A DNA stretch of 64,000 nucleotides from positions 30,365,257 through 30,429,256 of the forward strand of contig NC_083607.1 in assembly GCF_029168945.1 (NCBI RefSeq). The letters are read 5' to 3'. The first letter of the stretch is position 1. Each line of letters opens with the position of its first letter. This document shows, piece after piece, positions 22,095 to 32,805 of the stretch. The position numbers and the translations under genes were made by a program. This DNA comes from Cannabis sativa (Eukaryota; Streptophyta; Magnoliopsida; Rosales; Cannabaceae). The notes under the pieces were generated by a model. It saw only the letters and a list, made by a program, of their open reading frames with translations, ran no database searches and was not told where the DNA came from.

Positions 22095-22505
22095 CAGTTT
22101 TATGTATGATATTATTATGCTTTTCTTACTGAGTCTGTCGACTCACAGTTTATGTTCTTGTGTAGGTAAAGGCAAGGCAGTTGCTGATGGACCGTGAGCG
22201 AGCTTATGAGATTGTACATGTCGGGGCGGTTAGGCCTGGAGCGTACGATCCTCGGGACAGCACGGCTGAGATTTTTGTAACTGTCGTTAGACGACTTTCA
22301 TTTTGATGTAAAAGTTAGTCAGTTAAAACTTTTGTAAATATTTTATAAATCGGGATCCCGAGACTTTTGTCAAATGGTTTATAAGTTTAATGAAAAAGCA
22401 AAATTTTAATTAATCACGTTTTTCCATAAACCTCGTTGATTAGCAACGAGCTGCACAGTACGTTTAAAAATCACGTAATACGCCTAAGATAGTTAGGGTG
22501 TTACA

Positions 22506-22510
22506 ATCAC
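22506..22510. repeat. Target duplication of solo LTR (ATCAC)
   Basis: Matches 20259-20263; copia LTR sequence resumes immediately after it, as shown by the uninterrupted homologue at 30563-30580. Confidence 0.9.
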
Positions 22511-24176
22511 CAAGATCTGAACCTGGATCTTCTTTTCTCTTTCTTTGATGCAGAAATTCCATAGTCTTACATACTATGATTGAGATACCACTTGATGTGT
22601 GTGGGCACTACTCATTCACAAGAAGTTTCAAAATTTAGCGAGAAGAAAAGAGAGAGAGAGAGGCGTGTGAGGCTTTTTCTGAGAGAAACAAAGTGATCAA
22701 AGATGTGTGTCTTAGTTTTCTAAAGCCAACACTTTCTATTTATAGAAAACCCTCTAAGTTTAGGTTAGAATTGTATGGCATTAAAATAATGGAAACTACA
22801 AATGGTATTTCTCATGCATAGGGCCGGCCATACAAAGGGTATTGGGCCTCACTTTGCAACTTTCCCATTTTGTTATTTTCCATTCCCATTTTCTCAAAAA
22901 TGCCAATTTTCCAATTTAACCTTTTAAATGCCAATTCTAATTATTTAATAACTTGGAAATAATTATCAAATAATATTGCCATTTAATATATTTATTAATT
23001 TAGACATATAAAGTCTCTTAATTAATAAATAAACCTAAAATCTCTTTTCTTTATAATTTCGCCCTTGCTTAGTGAAAATTCATAAAGTAGACATAGTCTA
23101 ACTTTTAGAATTTTAATTGATTAATTAAAATCAATTAACTGAGTCTTACAAGCAGTATGGCCTCAACTAGTATGGGGACCATGGGTCTATATAACCGAGC
23201 TTCCAATAAGTCGAACCGAATTTACCAAGTAAATTCCCTAACTTATTAATTCCTCATTGAATCCACACTTAGAACTTGGAATTGCACTCTCAGTCATATA
23301 GAAACGCTCTATATGTTCCACGATATAGACACGTCATTAGTTATCCATTGTTATAACCCTAATGTGATCAATGATCCTCTATATAGATGATTTACACTGT
23401 ACAGGGATTAAATTACCGTACACCCTACAATGTATTTTATCCTTAAAACACTTAACCCTGTATAAATGATATTTCACCTAAGTGAAATGAGATCTCCACC
23501 ATTTATCTTCGTTTGGTTAAGCTCGAAGGAAATCATCCTTTACTTCTATTTGCCAAATAGAAGCTATAGATTCCATATTTATGTTAGCGTTCCCACTCAA
23601 TTGCACTACCGTGTTCCCAAAATGTACGTATCACCCTGATACAAAACTAGGCTTAACTAACAAATCAAAGAACACGAGTAACACTCTTGAGATTGAGCCT
23701 AACCATATCAGGATTTCGATCATGTGATCTAGGATCAACAGTTGATATTGAATTGAATAGATATTACGGTAAGTTTTAACATATCTAATCAAGTTCAATA
23801 TCGGTCCCTTCCGATGTATACTCCATACATCTGATACTGGTAAACTTTGCCAATGTCCTGGAAAGGACATAACACTTTTCCAAGGTGTAAGAATACCTAT
23901 CGCTGATTATACCATGTCAGTCTAAATCCAGTGTTCTGACAAATCAGGGAATCAACTTTTGAACATACAATAAAGATTATGTTCCACTGTGCTGACAACA
24001 CTATAATCTTTAACCAACTCATATTCTGGACTTAAAAAGAATTCATACATTATATACACATATAATCATGAAATAAATCATGTGAACCATGCAACATAAA
24101 ATGTTATTTCTGATCTTTATTAATAAGTAAATTTGATTATATGAAATGAGTTTTATTTAGGGCATAAAACCCAACA

Positions 24177-24190
24177 AACTCCCACTTGCA
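24177..24190 (-). other. Polypurine tract of copia B
   Basis: Minus strand GCAAGTGGGAGTT directly precedes the 3' LTR. The identical tract precedes the LTR of element C at 50230-50243. Confidence 0.85.
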
Positions 24191-26870
24191 CTAATATAAA
24201 ACAAAAAGTGCATTTCAAATAATCATTAACACCTTGATATACCAATCAAGTGTAATAGTAGTAAACTCCTCGTAATAGGATCTGATAGGTTGAATTAAAC
24301 ACAACCTCTTCTCCACTATTACTCTTCCTTAATCACAAAATCCTTGATAATGTGAAATTCCTCTCTATGTGTCTACTCTTTTGGGATACTGGATTCTATA
24401 ATTTTGGGCAACTACTCTTTCGTTATTCAGGAAGTAACCCTAGTAGTTAAGGCAAGTTGGAACACTGCCACAAATGTATAGAACTTTCCTTAGACTGAAT
24501 AAGTATCTTTCCTGCAACTTTTAACATTCAGTCTCTTTCTGGTAGACCAAGAGATTTCAGATAGGTTTTTACACTTCTCCAAAATCACTACTCCACCCCC
24601 AAAGTAATCACCATCTCATCAGCAGACTTTCTAGCACAAAGGCAAGTCTTGAAATCTGAAGTGGTGTAGTCTAAGAGTTTTAAACAAACACCTTTATTGA
24701 CTAACATATAGTTCCTCTTCTTAATCTTAAGATTTACTTGATTGTTTTCCAATGTTCCTCTCCTGGATTAATCTGATACCTACTCATTACTCCCACTCAA
24801 CAGTAGGTGTCTGGTCTAAGGCATACTAAAGCATATCTGAGACCTCTCACTGTTGATTTAAGAAATTCTTTCATGGCTTTATCTTCTTTGGAATAGTTGA
24901 GACTTTTCCTTAGATAAAATCTATATCTAAGAAGTTGTGAAGCTTCTATAGATTTCCATTGGAAAGAAAATGCATCACCATCTCATGCTTGCATTAGAGT
25001 AAGTAATTTCCAGGTATACCACAAGCCATAGGTTTAGATAAACTCAAACCTATAATACTAGGAACAGGAAGTTTTGTTAAGTCCATTGAATAGACTTATG
25101 AACGAAAATTTCCTATCATGTCCTTGTAATAGAAAACTTTAGGTTACTCCATGTGAATGGATCAAACTATAGTTCTCTTGGCTTTCTTCTTAGTTTCTTA
25201 TCTTGACAATCCATTACTTGTTTAAACTCACAATGGATTTTAATTACTAGTATCTTCCAAGTCATGAGAAGGTAAAGTTCCTTGAAACTCTCCCACTACG
25301 ACAAGGTACCATGAATTATGTCTAAGAAAACTAAATGGTATTGACCTCTTCGGTTGTGTTAAGACAACAGAGGCAGTGGGATCATCTTGTAACGAATAAG
25401 ATGATAGAACACTTATAGAATCAAGAAAAAAAATCTCCTTTATTTGCTACTTTATTTTCAGACTTAGTCATTTTCTTAGAAAAGTAGTATTTGTTTAAAC
25501 AAACACTTTCTTGTCTAATGACTATGGGATGCTCCACCCCTAATCACTTAGAATAGCTAACAAACATGCAAACCAAGGTTAGCAGTTCTAGCTTTTCTTA
25601 AGATTTCGATTAGGTCATCCATGAATCTAGTAATGATTTACATTAAGTATACAACCATTACATCATTCTGAAATTTTATTACCATAGAAGGATTTAGGCA
25701 ACGACTAGTAACTAATAATCAATATGTAACTCGAATTTCTGGGGAGGTAAGTTTGCATATAATTCAAAAATCAAATTAATGATCTTTGAACTGCATATCT
25801 ACTACCTTTTTCTCCACCCCTATCAGTTCGCAAGATCTTTAACCACTTACCTTTGCGATTGCTAGAAATTCATGAAATTTTTAAACATTTCAAATTTCTT
25901 TTGCATAAGGTAAAATCTAGAGTTATCGTTTTAATAATACAACGAAAAAACTCATATCCACCCCTGAATGTACATCCATCTACGAATGAGATGATTATAC
26001 TTTAGTGGATATAGGCATATTAACTCTTTGCAGAGAATGATCTTGTCAAAACCACTATGAACAAGATACAAATGCCATAGATTTATAAAATATGTGGTTG
26101 TATCTTTTGATGACTTAAGTTACATCAACATCAAAGAGTTCTTAGAATAGTGCAAGTGGATTCTGGTCACAGAATACTAAACTCATACAGTTTGAATCCA
26201 TTGATAGAAAATGGTTATGTAACACTTTTGAAAGTGTAACTGTATAATTAGTCATTCTTTCTTGAACCACCACTACTAATCTAACTCTATGATTTGCCTA
26301 TACAAGTAGGAGATATCTAAGATTGAGGATTTATATCATTTAGGGATAGAATTCCGGGAATATAATCATATGCATCATCTAATTTCTTAAGAGAAAATAT
26401 GACTTTATATGATTTATAGACCATTCATCCAATGATTTGTCATTAAGCTAATTCGAAATGAATAAGCTAAGAGGAATTAGGATAATTTCGTTTTAAATAA
26501 GAATCCAACGATGCTCCGATTAGCGAGAGTCAAAGTAATCTTATTTATACAATCTTCTTGTTTCATATTGTAAAACACTAGTCTAAGATGTCATCAATTG
26601 ATGAACAGCTAGATGTTGCATATACAATATTTATCTTTCGAGATCTAACACTATTATGTTAGTCTAATGGTGAAAATCCATTAGGGATTTATCTCAATAG
26701 AAAAACAAATCAAGTTAGACCAACAATGAACATTCGAAATTAAACTACAATTTAATAACAGAAAATAACATGGTTCAATACAAATTCATACACAATTCAG
26801 AAATTATGAAGCATATAGCAAGTAGGAATGACAAGTGAAAATACTAAAACATACAATCCTAAATAATTTC
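24191..26870 (-). pseudogene. Degraded copia pol of element B
   Basis: No open frame longer than a few dozen codons. Minus-strand sequence nevertheless aligns piecewise with the pol of element C. At 25805-25850 it encodes LKILRTDRGG as in C's integrase. Near 25550-25620 it matches the GLFYSPKDDKEFV region, and near 25290-25310 it matches the RRSGRVS region. Dense substitutions and indels affect RNase H, RT, integrase and protease regions alike. This contrasts sharply with the near-identical LTRs. Confidence 0.7.
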
Positions 26871-28513
26871 CAAGGTTTTCAACAAACTGATATCAGTGTC
26901 CCGTTTAGGCGAGAGTCAAAGCTACCATTCATTGAATAGAGTTGTCAGCTCATCTAAAATGTCAAACATTCTAGAAACCTTTTATTCGATCAAGATTGGA
27001 ATCCGCGTTGTCCCGTTTAGGCAAGAGTCAAGGCTATTATATCTTATGAGCTACCACCATTGTTTCATATTCTTGCAAGTCTTATATAGTCGCCACCATT
27101 AGGGTGGTCATAAACTATATAAAAAAAAACTTACAAGATTACTTATCTTTCAAGATTAAACGGTGCTAACTTGCTAATGAACGTTCCTCCATTAGGGAGG
27201 ATTACTCACTAAAACAATAGCTATGTAAAACCAACAATGGAGATCGAATATCCTTATAATAAAGCTCATTATTTTAAATGAAGGGTTGTATTTTCTTCTT
27301 ATATTTATTTTAATCCATTTATTTAAATATATATTTAATTAAAATTTCCAATTTAGAATGAAAAATTCTAAATATAAATTTTAATTTAATATTTATAAAT
27401 TATACTTAGATGGATAAATAACGTGAATTATTTCCATCTTAGTAATAATTTCCATAAATATTCAGAAAATTATTCAATTTAAGTTGTTTCAAAATTAATT
27501 TAAATTAATTTACAACTCAAATTTAATTTTCGATAAATATATATTGCATTTTAGAAAATGCTTTAAAATAAACTAAAATAAATCCTGGAAAATTACTCTA
27601 ATTTTATGTTGTCCCAAAATTAATTAAAAATTAATTTTCAACAAAAAATATAATTTTCCTATTTAATTAAATATCTAAGAAAAATTTCAAATATTTAAGT
27701 ATCATGATTAAAAAATCAACTTAAATATTAATTTTCTATTTAATTAAATACACTAGAAAAATACTTCAAGCAAAATAGATAATAACTATCTAGACTTTTC
27801 ATAGACTAATTAATTCAATTTCTAATTATTATATATTTTAGTTCATTTATTTTAATTAACCATCAAATGAAAAAGTCACTAATTTAAGTTGGTCCAAAAT
27901 TAAATAAATAATTTTCAACTTTAATCTATTTTTCAAATAAAATTCGAAATTTCTACATTAAAGAAATGTAATTTCGAAATTTTGGGAAATGATTAATAAA
28001 ATAAAATAAAATATATTCTGAAAATTATTCAAACTTAAGTTATTCTGAAATAAGATTCCAAACTTAAAATAATTTTCAACTTTAATTAAATAACATGAAA
28101 ATAACAATATTAAAGTATCATGATGAAAATCAACTTAGATATTGAAATTTTCAATTTAATTAAATGTATTAAATTCAAGAAATAAATAATTAAGTAAAGA
28201 GGAAACTTAATTATTAATTCTAGTTTAATACTAGGAAAATATTCTAAACTTAAATTGTACCAAAATTAATTATGAGACAATTAATTTCACAATCTATGAT
28301 ATTTTCCTATTTAATATTAGAAATAATAATTAGTACTAGAAATCACTATCTAGAATATATATCATTGACTAAGTGTTTTTCTAAAATTAACTTTAAAATA
28401 TTACAATGAAAAATAAATTTCATATATTTTAAAAGTTAATTATGTTGCTAATTCAATTTTAATTAGGTTAGACTAATATAATTAACCTAATACAATTATT
28501 TAAATAAGGAAAA

Positions 28514-28627
28514 TGGGCCTTCACAATTGGGGTAGTTCATGTGAGGGGGAGCTGGGTTCAGTATGTCGTACCCACTTCTATGGCCCCTAACTCTCACACA
28601 AGGCCCAAAAGAGAGGAATTTAACCTT
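28514..28627 (-). other. Conserved leader block (copy B)
   Basis: Includes GTATGTCGTACCCACTTCT and GGCCCAAAAGAGAGGAATTT. It is much better conserved against C (38152-38271) and D (43428-43541) than the surrounding AT-rich sequence. Its role is unknown; the position fits a packaging or dimerisation signal. Confidence 0.6.
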
Positions 28628-29899
28628 AAAATAAACAATTGTTATTCATTGAATAAGCCCAAATTTAATTGGGCCTAAATAAATTTCCTTATGTCAAAAT
28701 TTATTTTAGCAGCCTAGTCCATTTACTTAGTAAAAACTTAAATGGGCTTCCTATATGCATCTAAGCCCAAAAGCAAACATATAGGCTCACACAGGTCAAA
28801 TGATTTGGATGGACCCTATCATGTTTCTAGGTTTACACAGATGAAAGAAGTACAAAATTTACCTGTTACAAATTATTTATAAGATCTATCGTCAATTGGA
28901 CTATGATTAAAATCAGATCAATGGATCATGATCTGTCAACAAGTTAATTATAGCAATTTAGATCAGATAAATAATAGGTTTGTTAAAAAGTTTTGAATAA
29001 ACAATATAAATAAACAAACATTGTCCATGTAACAGATGTGAATCAAGATATTAATATAATTAAATTATTATTCTTAAACTAACCAAATAAAGGAAACTAA
29101 TTTTAAAATATCTAGGTTTATTTGAATTAAATTAAATATCTAATAAGATCAATGATTTGAAAGGAAAGAATCTCCAATATCACTTTCAGATCTTATAATT
29201 TAATAAAATAAACCAATTCTAAAATAGATTTGGTTAGATAATTATTATTTTAGAAATAAAATAATAAATAAATAATAATTACCATAATTATATGTCAAAA
29301 TATCTCAAATTAAGCAATATTCAAATCTCTACAAAAATATCTATGTTATTTAAATATTTAAGATATGATTTATAAATTTCTAATAAGGAAAAAATGATAT
29401 ATACAGAAAAAATATCATTTTTAACTTATAATTTATAAATAGTTAAATATTTAACAAAATAAAAAATTTTGAATTTGAACAACATTATGGTAAGTATATC
29501 TATAAAAATATCTATGTTAATTTCAAATTTATTAATTATTTAATTTGCCATATAAGATAATTTTAATATAATATTTTAAATAAAAAGACAAAGTTATCTT
29601 TTAATTTAAAATATCTTAAATATCAAAATATCTAATCTTATAATTAAATAATAAATAAATATTAAAGAACTTAACAAATTTTTAAATCTGACCATAATAG
29701 GAAATATTTAAAAATTGGAAACAATCCAAAATAGAAATATTTAAAATTGGAAAAATTCCAAATTAAAAATATTTAAAATTGGAAACATTTCAATTTAGAA
29801 ATATTTAAAATTGGAAAAATAAATTTTGGGAAACAATCCCATGAAAAAATTGGATTTTTGGGGAAAAACCCAAAAAATCGCAACTTTTTGGGAAACTGC

Positions 29900-30110
29900 C
29901 ACAAGGGCTGCCAAGTAGGTTGCAACTGCAGCCTAGGAGGGCTGCTAGCAGCCCATACGCGCGCGGACAAGGGCACCCAGCAGGGTGCATGGGTGGCAAA
30001 CGTGGGCGCTGGCAGGGTGCACACGGGCGAGGCTCACGGGCGGATGCAGGGTGCACTCGGACGTGTCACGCGCGCGCGATTGAGCACCATGCATACCCGA
30101 AATCCCGATT
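29900..30110. other. GC-rich block in copia B leader
   Basis: A sharp GC-rich island with CGCGCG runs inside very AT-rich DNA. Open frames across it have no recognisable product. Elements C (36885-37115) and E (54620-54800) have GC-rich blocks of different sequence at the same place. Confidence 0.6.
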
Positions 30111-30357
30111 TTCCAAAATTCATATCTTTCTCAATTTTTATCGGAATCGAGTTCCGTAAAAACGAAAATTGCTCAATTTTTCACAAGGAATCCAAATAAA
30201 ATATTCTCAAAAATTGAAAAAAAAAATTTCATGGAAAACGAAACTGTACAACATCAACATTCATCAAACAACACATAAACCAACATGAAGCCATCCAAAT
30301 CAACACAGAAACATGCAATCATCATTTTAATTCATATTACATGAAAGTAAATCATTA

Positions 30358-30376
30358 CCATGGCTCTGGTGCCAGT
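30358..30376 (-). other. Primer-binding site of copia B
   Basis: On minus, ACTGGCACCAGAGCCATGG follows the 5' LTR. Elements C and E have GGCCTCAGAGCC and GGCCTAAGAGCC at this place. It appears to be a variant of the usual initiator Met site, TGGTATCAGAGC. Confidence 0.75.
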
Positions 30377-32234
30377 TGTTGGAAATTATTTTACCAGGAT
30401 CTAGATTTACTAACAAGTATGTTGGATTAACAACCTAATATGAATTCTAAAACAATGAAAATAAACACATATAAAGTTTGAAAACCTTACAGTGGGTGCA
30501 GCGGAATAATATGACTCCTTCCGTTCAGATCTCTAGCCCTTGATTCCTTTCTGTAGCAGAGCATCACCAAGATCTGAACCTGGATCTTCTTTTCTCTTTC
30601 TTTGATGCAGAAATTCCATAGTCTTACATACTATGATTGAGATACCACTTGATGTGTGTGGGCACTACTCATTCACAAGAAGTTTTGAAATTTAGAGAGA
30701 AGAAAAGAGAGAGAGAGGCGTGTGAGGCTTTTTCTGAGAGAAACAAAGTGATCAAAGATGTGTGTCTTAGTTTCCTCAAGCCAACACTTTTTATTTATAG
30801 AAAACCCTCTAGGTTTAGGTTAGAATTGTATGGCTTAAAATAATAGAAACTACAAATGGTATTTCTCATGCATAGGGCCGGCCATACAAAGGGTATTGGG
30901 CCTCACTTTGCAACTTTCCCATTTTGTTATTTTCCATTCCCATTTTCTCAAAAATGCCAATTTTCCAATTTAACCTTTTAAATGCCAATTCTAATTATTT
31001 AATAACTTGGAAATAATTATCAAATAATATTGCCATTTAATATATTTATTAATTTAGACATATAAAGTCTCTTAATCAATAAATAAACCTAAAATCTCTT
31101 TTCTTTATAATTTCGCCCTTGCTTAGTGAAAATTCATAAAGTAGACATAGTCTAACTTTTAGAATTTTAATTGATTAATTAAAATCAATTAACTGAGTCT
31201 TACAAGCAGTATGGCCTCAACTAGTATGGGGACCATGGGTCTATATAACCGAGCTTCCAATAAGTCGAACCGAATTTACCAAGTAAATTCCCTAACTTAT
31301 TAATTCCTCATTGAATCCACACTTAGAACTTGGAATTGCACTCTCAGTCATATAGAAACGCTCTATATGTTCCACGATATAGACACGTCATTAGTTATCC
31401 ATTGTTATAACCCTAATGTGATCAATGATCCTCTATATAGATGATTTACACTGTACAGGGATTAAATTACCGTAACACCCTACAATATATTTTATCCCTA
31501 AAACACTTAACCCTGTATAAATGATATTTCACCTAAGTGAAGTGAGATCTCCACCATTTATCTTCGTTTGGTTAAGCTCGAAGGAAATCATCCTTTACTT
31601 CTATTTGCCAAATAGAAGCTATAGATTCCATATTTATGTTAGCGCTCCCACTCAATTGCACTACCGTGTTGCCAAAATGTACGTATCACCCTGATACAAA
31701 ACTAGGCTTAACTAACAAATCAAAGAACACGAGTAACACTCTTGAGATTGAGCCTAACCATATCAGGATTTCGATCATGTGATCTAGGATCAACAGTTGA
31801 TATTGAATTGAATAGATATTACGGTAAGTTTTAACATATCTAATCAAAGTTCAATATCGGTCCCTTCCGATGTATACTCCATACATCCGATACTGGTAAA
31901 CTTTGCCAATGTCCTGGAAAGGACATAACACTTTTCCAAGGTGTAAGAATACCTATCGCTGATTATACCATGTCAGTCTAAATCCAGTGTTCTGACAAAT
32001 CAGGGAATCAACTTTTGAACATACAATAAAGATTATATTCCACTGTGCTGACAACACTATAATCTTTAACCAACTCATATGTTCTGGACTTAAAAAGAAT
32101 TCATACATTATATACACATATAATCATGAAATAAATCATGTGAACCATGCAACATAAAATGTTATTTCTGATCTTTATTAATAAGTAAATCTGATTATAT
32201 GAAATGAGTTTTATTTAGGGCATAAAACCCAACA
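30377..32234 (-). repeat. 5' LTR of copia B
   Basis: 1858 bp, TGTTGGAAAT ... CCCAACA, nearly identical to 20073-24176 after removal of the solo LTR. This indicates a recent insertion. Confidence 0.93.
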
Positions 32235-32399
32235 GAGGAGAGAGGAGATGAGTTTGGCAAGTTAGTTGCAGCTGCCATTGGGAGTTGCAGAGAGCCGAAT
32301 TAGGTAAGGGTTTTTTTTAGGGCTTTTCAAGGATGAAGATGGTTGTGCGTGAGGATAGAAGAGAAGAAGAAGAAGAAGAAGAAAAGAAAAGAAAAGAAT
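32235..32399 (-). pseudogene. Right part of MULE interior, with start of the XPF fragment
   Basis: TSD GAGGA (32235-32239), then on minus a short LAKLISS piece (32261 down) that is in frame with the LHFPSQGT segment at 20067 once the copia insertion is ignored. Upstream of it lies a TC-rich 5'-UTR-like stretch (CTTCTTCTTC, 32350-32400). An in-frame stop lies just upstream of LAKLISS. Confidence 0.65.
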
Positions 32400-32697
32400 A
32401 AGAAAAAGAAAAAAAAAATATAAAAAAAAATTTTAATTTTAATTTTTTTTAATTTTTAAAGAATTTTTTTTATTTTTTTATTTTTTTAAATATTTATTTA
32501 CATAGACCAATAAAATTGTGCCACGTGTACACTGTGTACACGTGGACATTCCACCATGGCATTTAACAACTAAAAATGGTCGGAAAGGGCTAAGTGCTAA
32601 CAGAACTTGAGTTTAAGGAGTTTACCGCAAAAAATTTAGAATTAGTGGTTAGTTGCAAAAACCTGACCACTTAAGGAGGTTTTGCCGCAAATAACTC
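32400..32697 (-). repeat. MULE terminal inverted repeat, right
   Basis: Reverse complement of 19236-19545, including the G-box palindrome at 32519-32543 and the outer end GCAAATAACTC. It is followed by the TTATTTATT duplication at 32698-32706. Confidence 0.88.
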
Positions 32698-32706
32698 TTA
32701 TTTATT
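32698..32706. repeat. 9-bp target duplication of MULE, right (TTATTTATT)
   Basis: Second copy of the duplication at 19227-19235. Confidence 0.85.
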
Positions 32707-32805
32707 TAAATTAGTTATATTTATTTATTTCTTATGGTTATTTGGTATTTCCATTCAAATTTAATCCTTTTTTAAACAAATTCAAATTTCAATACATCCT
32801 TCTTC

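Larger units (their letters stand above)
20264..22505 (+). repeat. Solo LTR of the Tekay family
   Basis: 2242 bp, TGTAAAGCCCGCTTAG ... GGTGTTACA, the reverse complement of the LTRs at 229-1977 and 6946-9223. It is flanked by ATCAC at 20259-20263 and 22506-22510, so the solo LTR arose by recombination between the two LTRs of an inserted element. It contains the same internal repeats and palindromes as the full element. No internal sequence is left. Confidence 0.93.
20073..24176 (-). repeat. 3' LTR of copia B, interrupted
   Basis: Starts TGTTGGAAAT and ends CCCAACA. The 20259-22510 stretch is a gypsy solo LTR plus its target duplication; the remainder (about 1857 bp) matches 30377-32234 with only scattered differences. 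Confidence 0.92.
26871..30357 (-). other. Long AT-rich leader of copia B
   Basis: No genes. About 3.5 kb between the primer site and the degraded coding part. It contains two CCCGTTTAGGCGAGAGTCAA-type motifs (about 26899-26922 and 27013-27036), short stem-loops such as CCTCCATTAGGGAGG (27187-27201), a well conserved ~110-bp block (28514-28627) and a GC-rich block (about 29900-30110). Elements C and D have homologous leaders. Confidence 0.75.
20073..32234 (-). mobile_element. Ty1/copia LTR element B, non-autonomous
   Basis: Minus-oriented: 5' LTR 30377-32234, 3' LTR 20073-24176 (holding a solo gypsy LTR), TSD GAGGA. The LTRs are 1858 bp and nearly identical after removing the insertion. The polypurine tract (AAGTGGGAGTT on minus) is at 24177-24188 and the primer site abuts 30376. 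The interior contains only a heavily degraded pol (24190-26870) and a ~3.5-kb AT-rich leader. I infer that it was copied by enzymes of a relative such as element C. Confidence 0.92.
19236..32697. mobile_element. Mutator-like element (Pack-MULE) with nested insertions
   Basis: Long terminal inverted repeats begin GAGTTATTTGC at 19236 and end at 32697. They match over roughly 300 bp and are flanked by a 9-bp duplication. No transposase is present. After removal of the copia insertion (20073-32234 plus one TSD copy) the element is about 1.3 kb. Its interior, 19560-20072 joined to 32240-32390, carries an exon-like fragment of the XPF/RAD1 DNA-repair gene in minus orientation. The combination of MULE ends, a 9-bp TSD and a host gene fragment defines a Pack-MULE. 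Confidence 0.88.

Noticed and set aside
29805..30199. Ala/Pro/His-rich or Gly/Arg-rich proteins across the GC-rich leader block
   Set aside because: Overlapping open frames on both strands simply reflect lack of AT-rich stops; composition is biased and no motif is seen.
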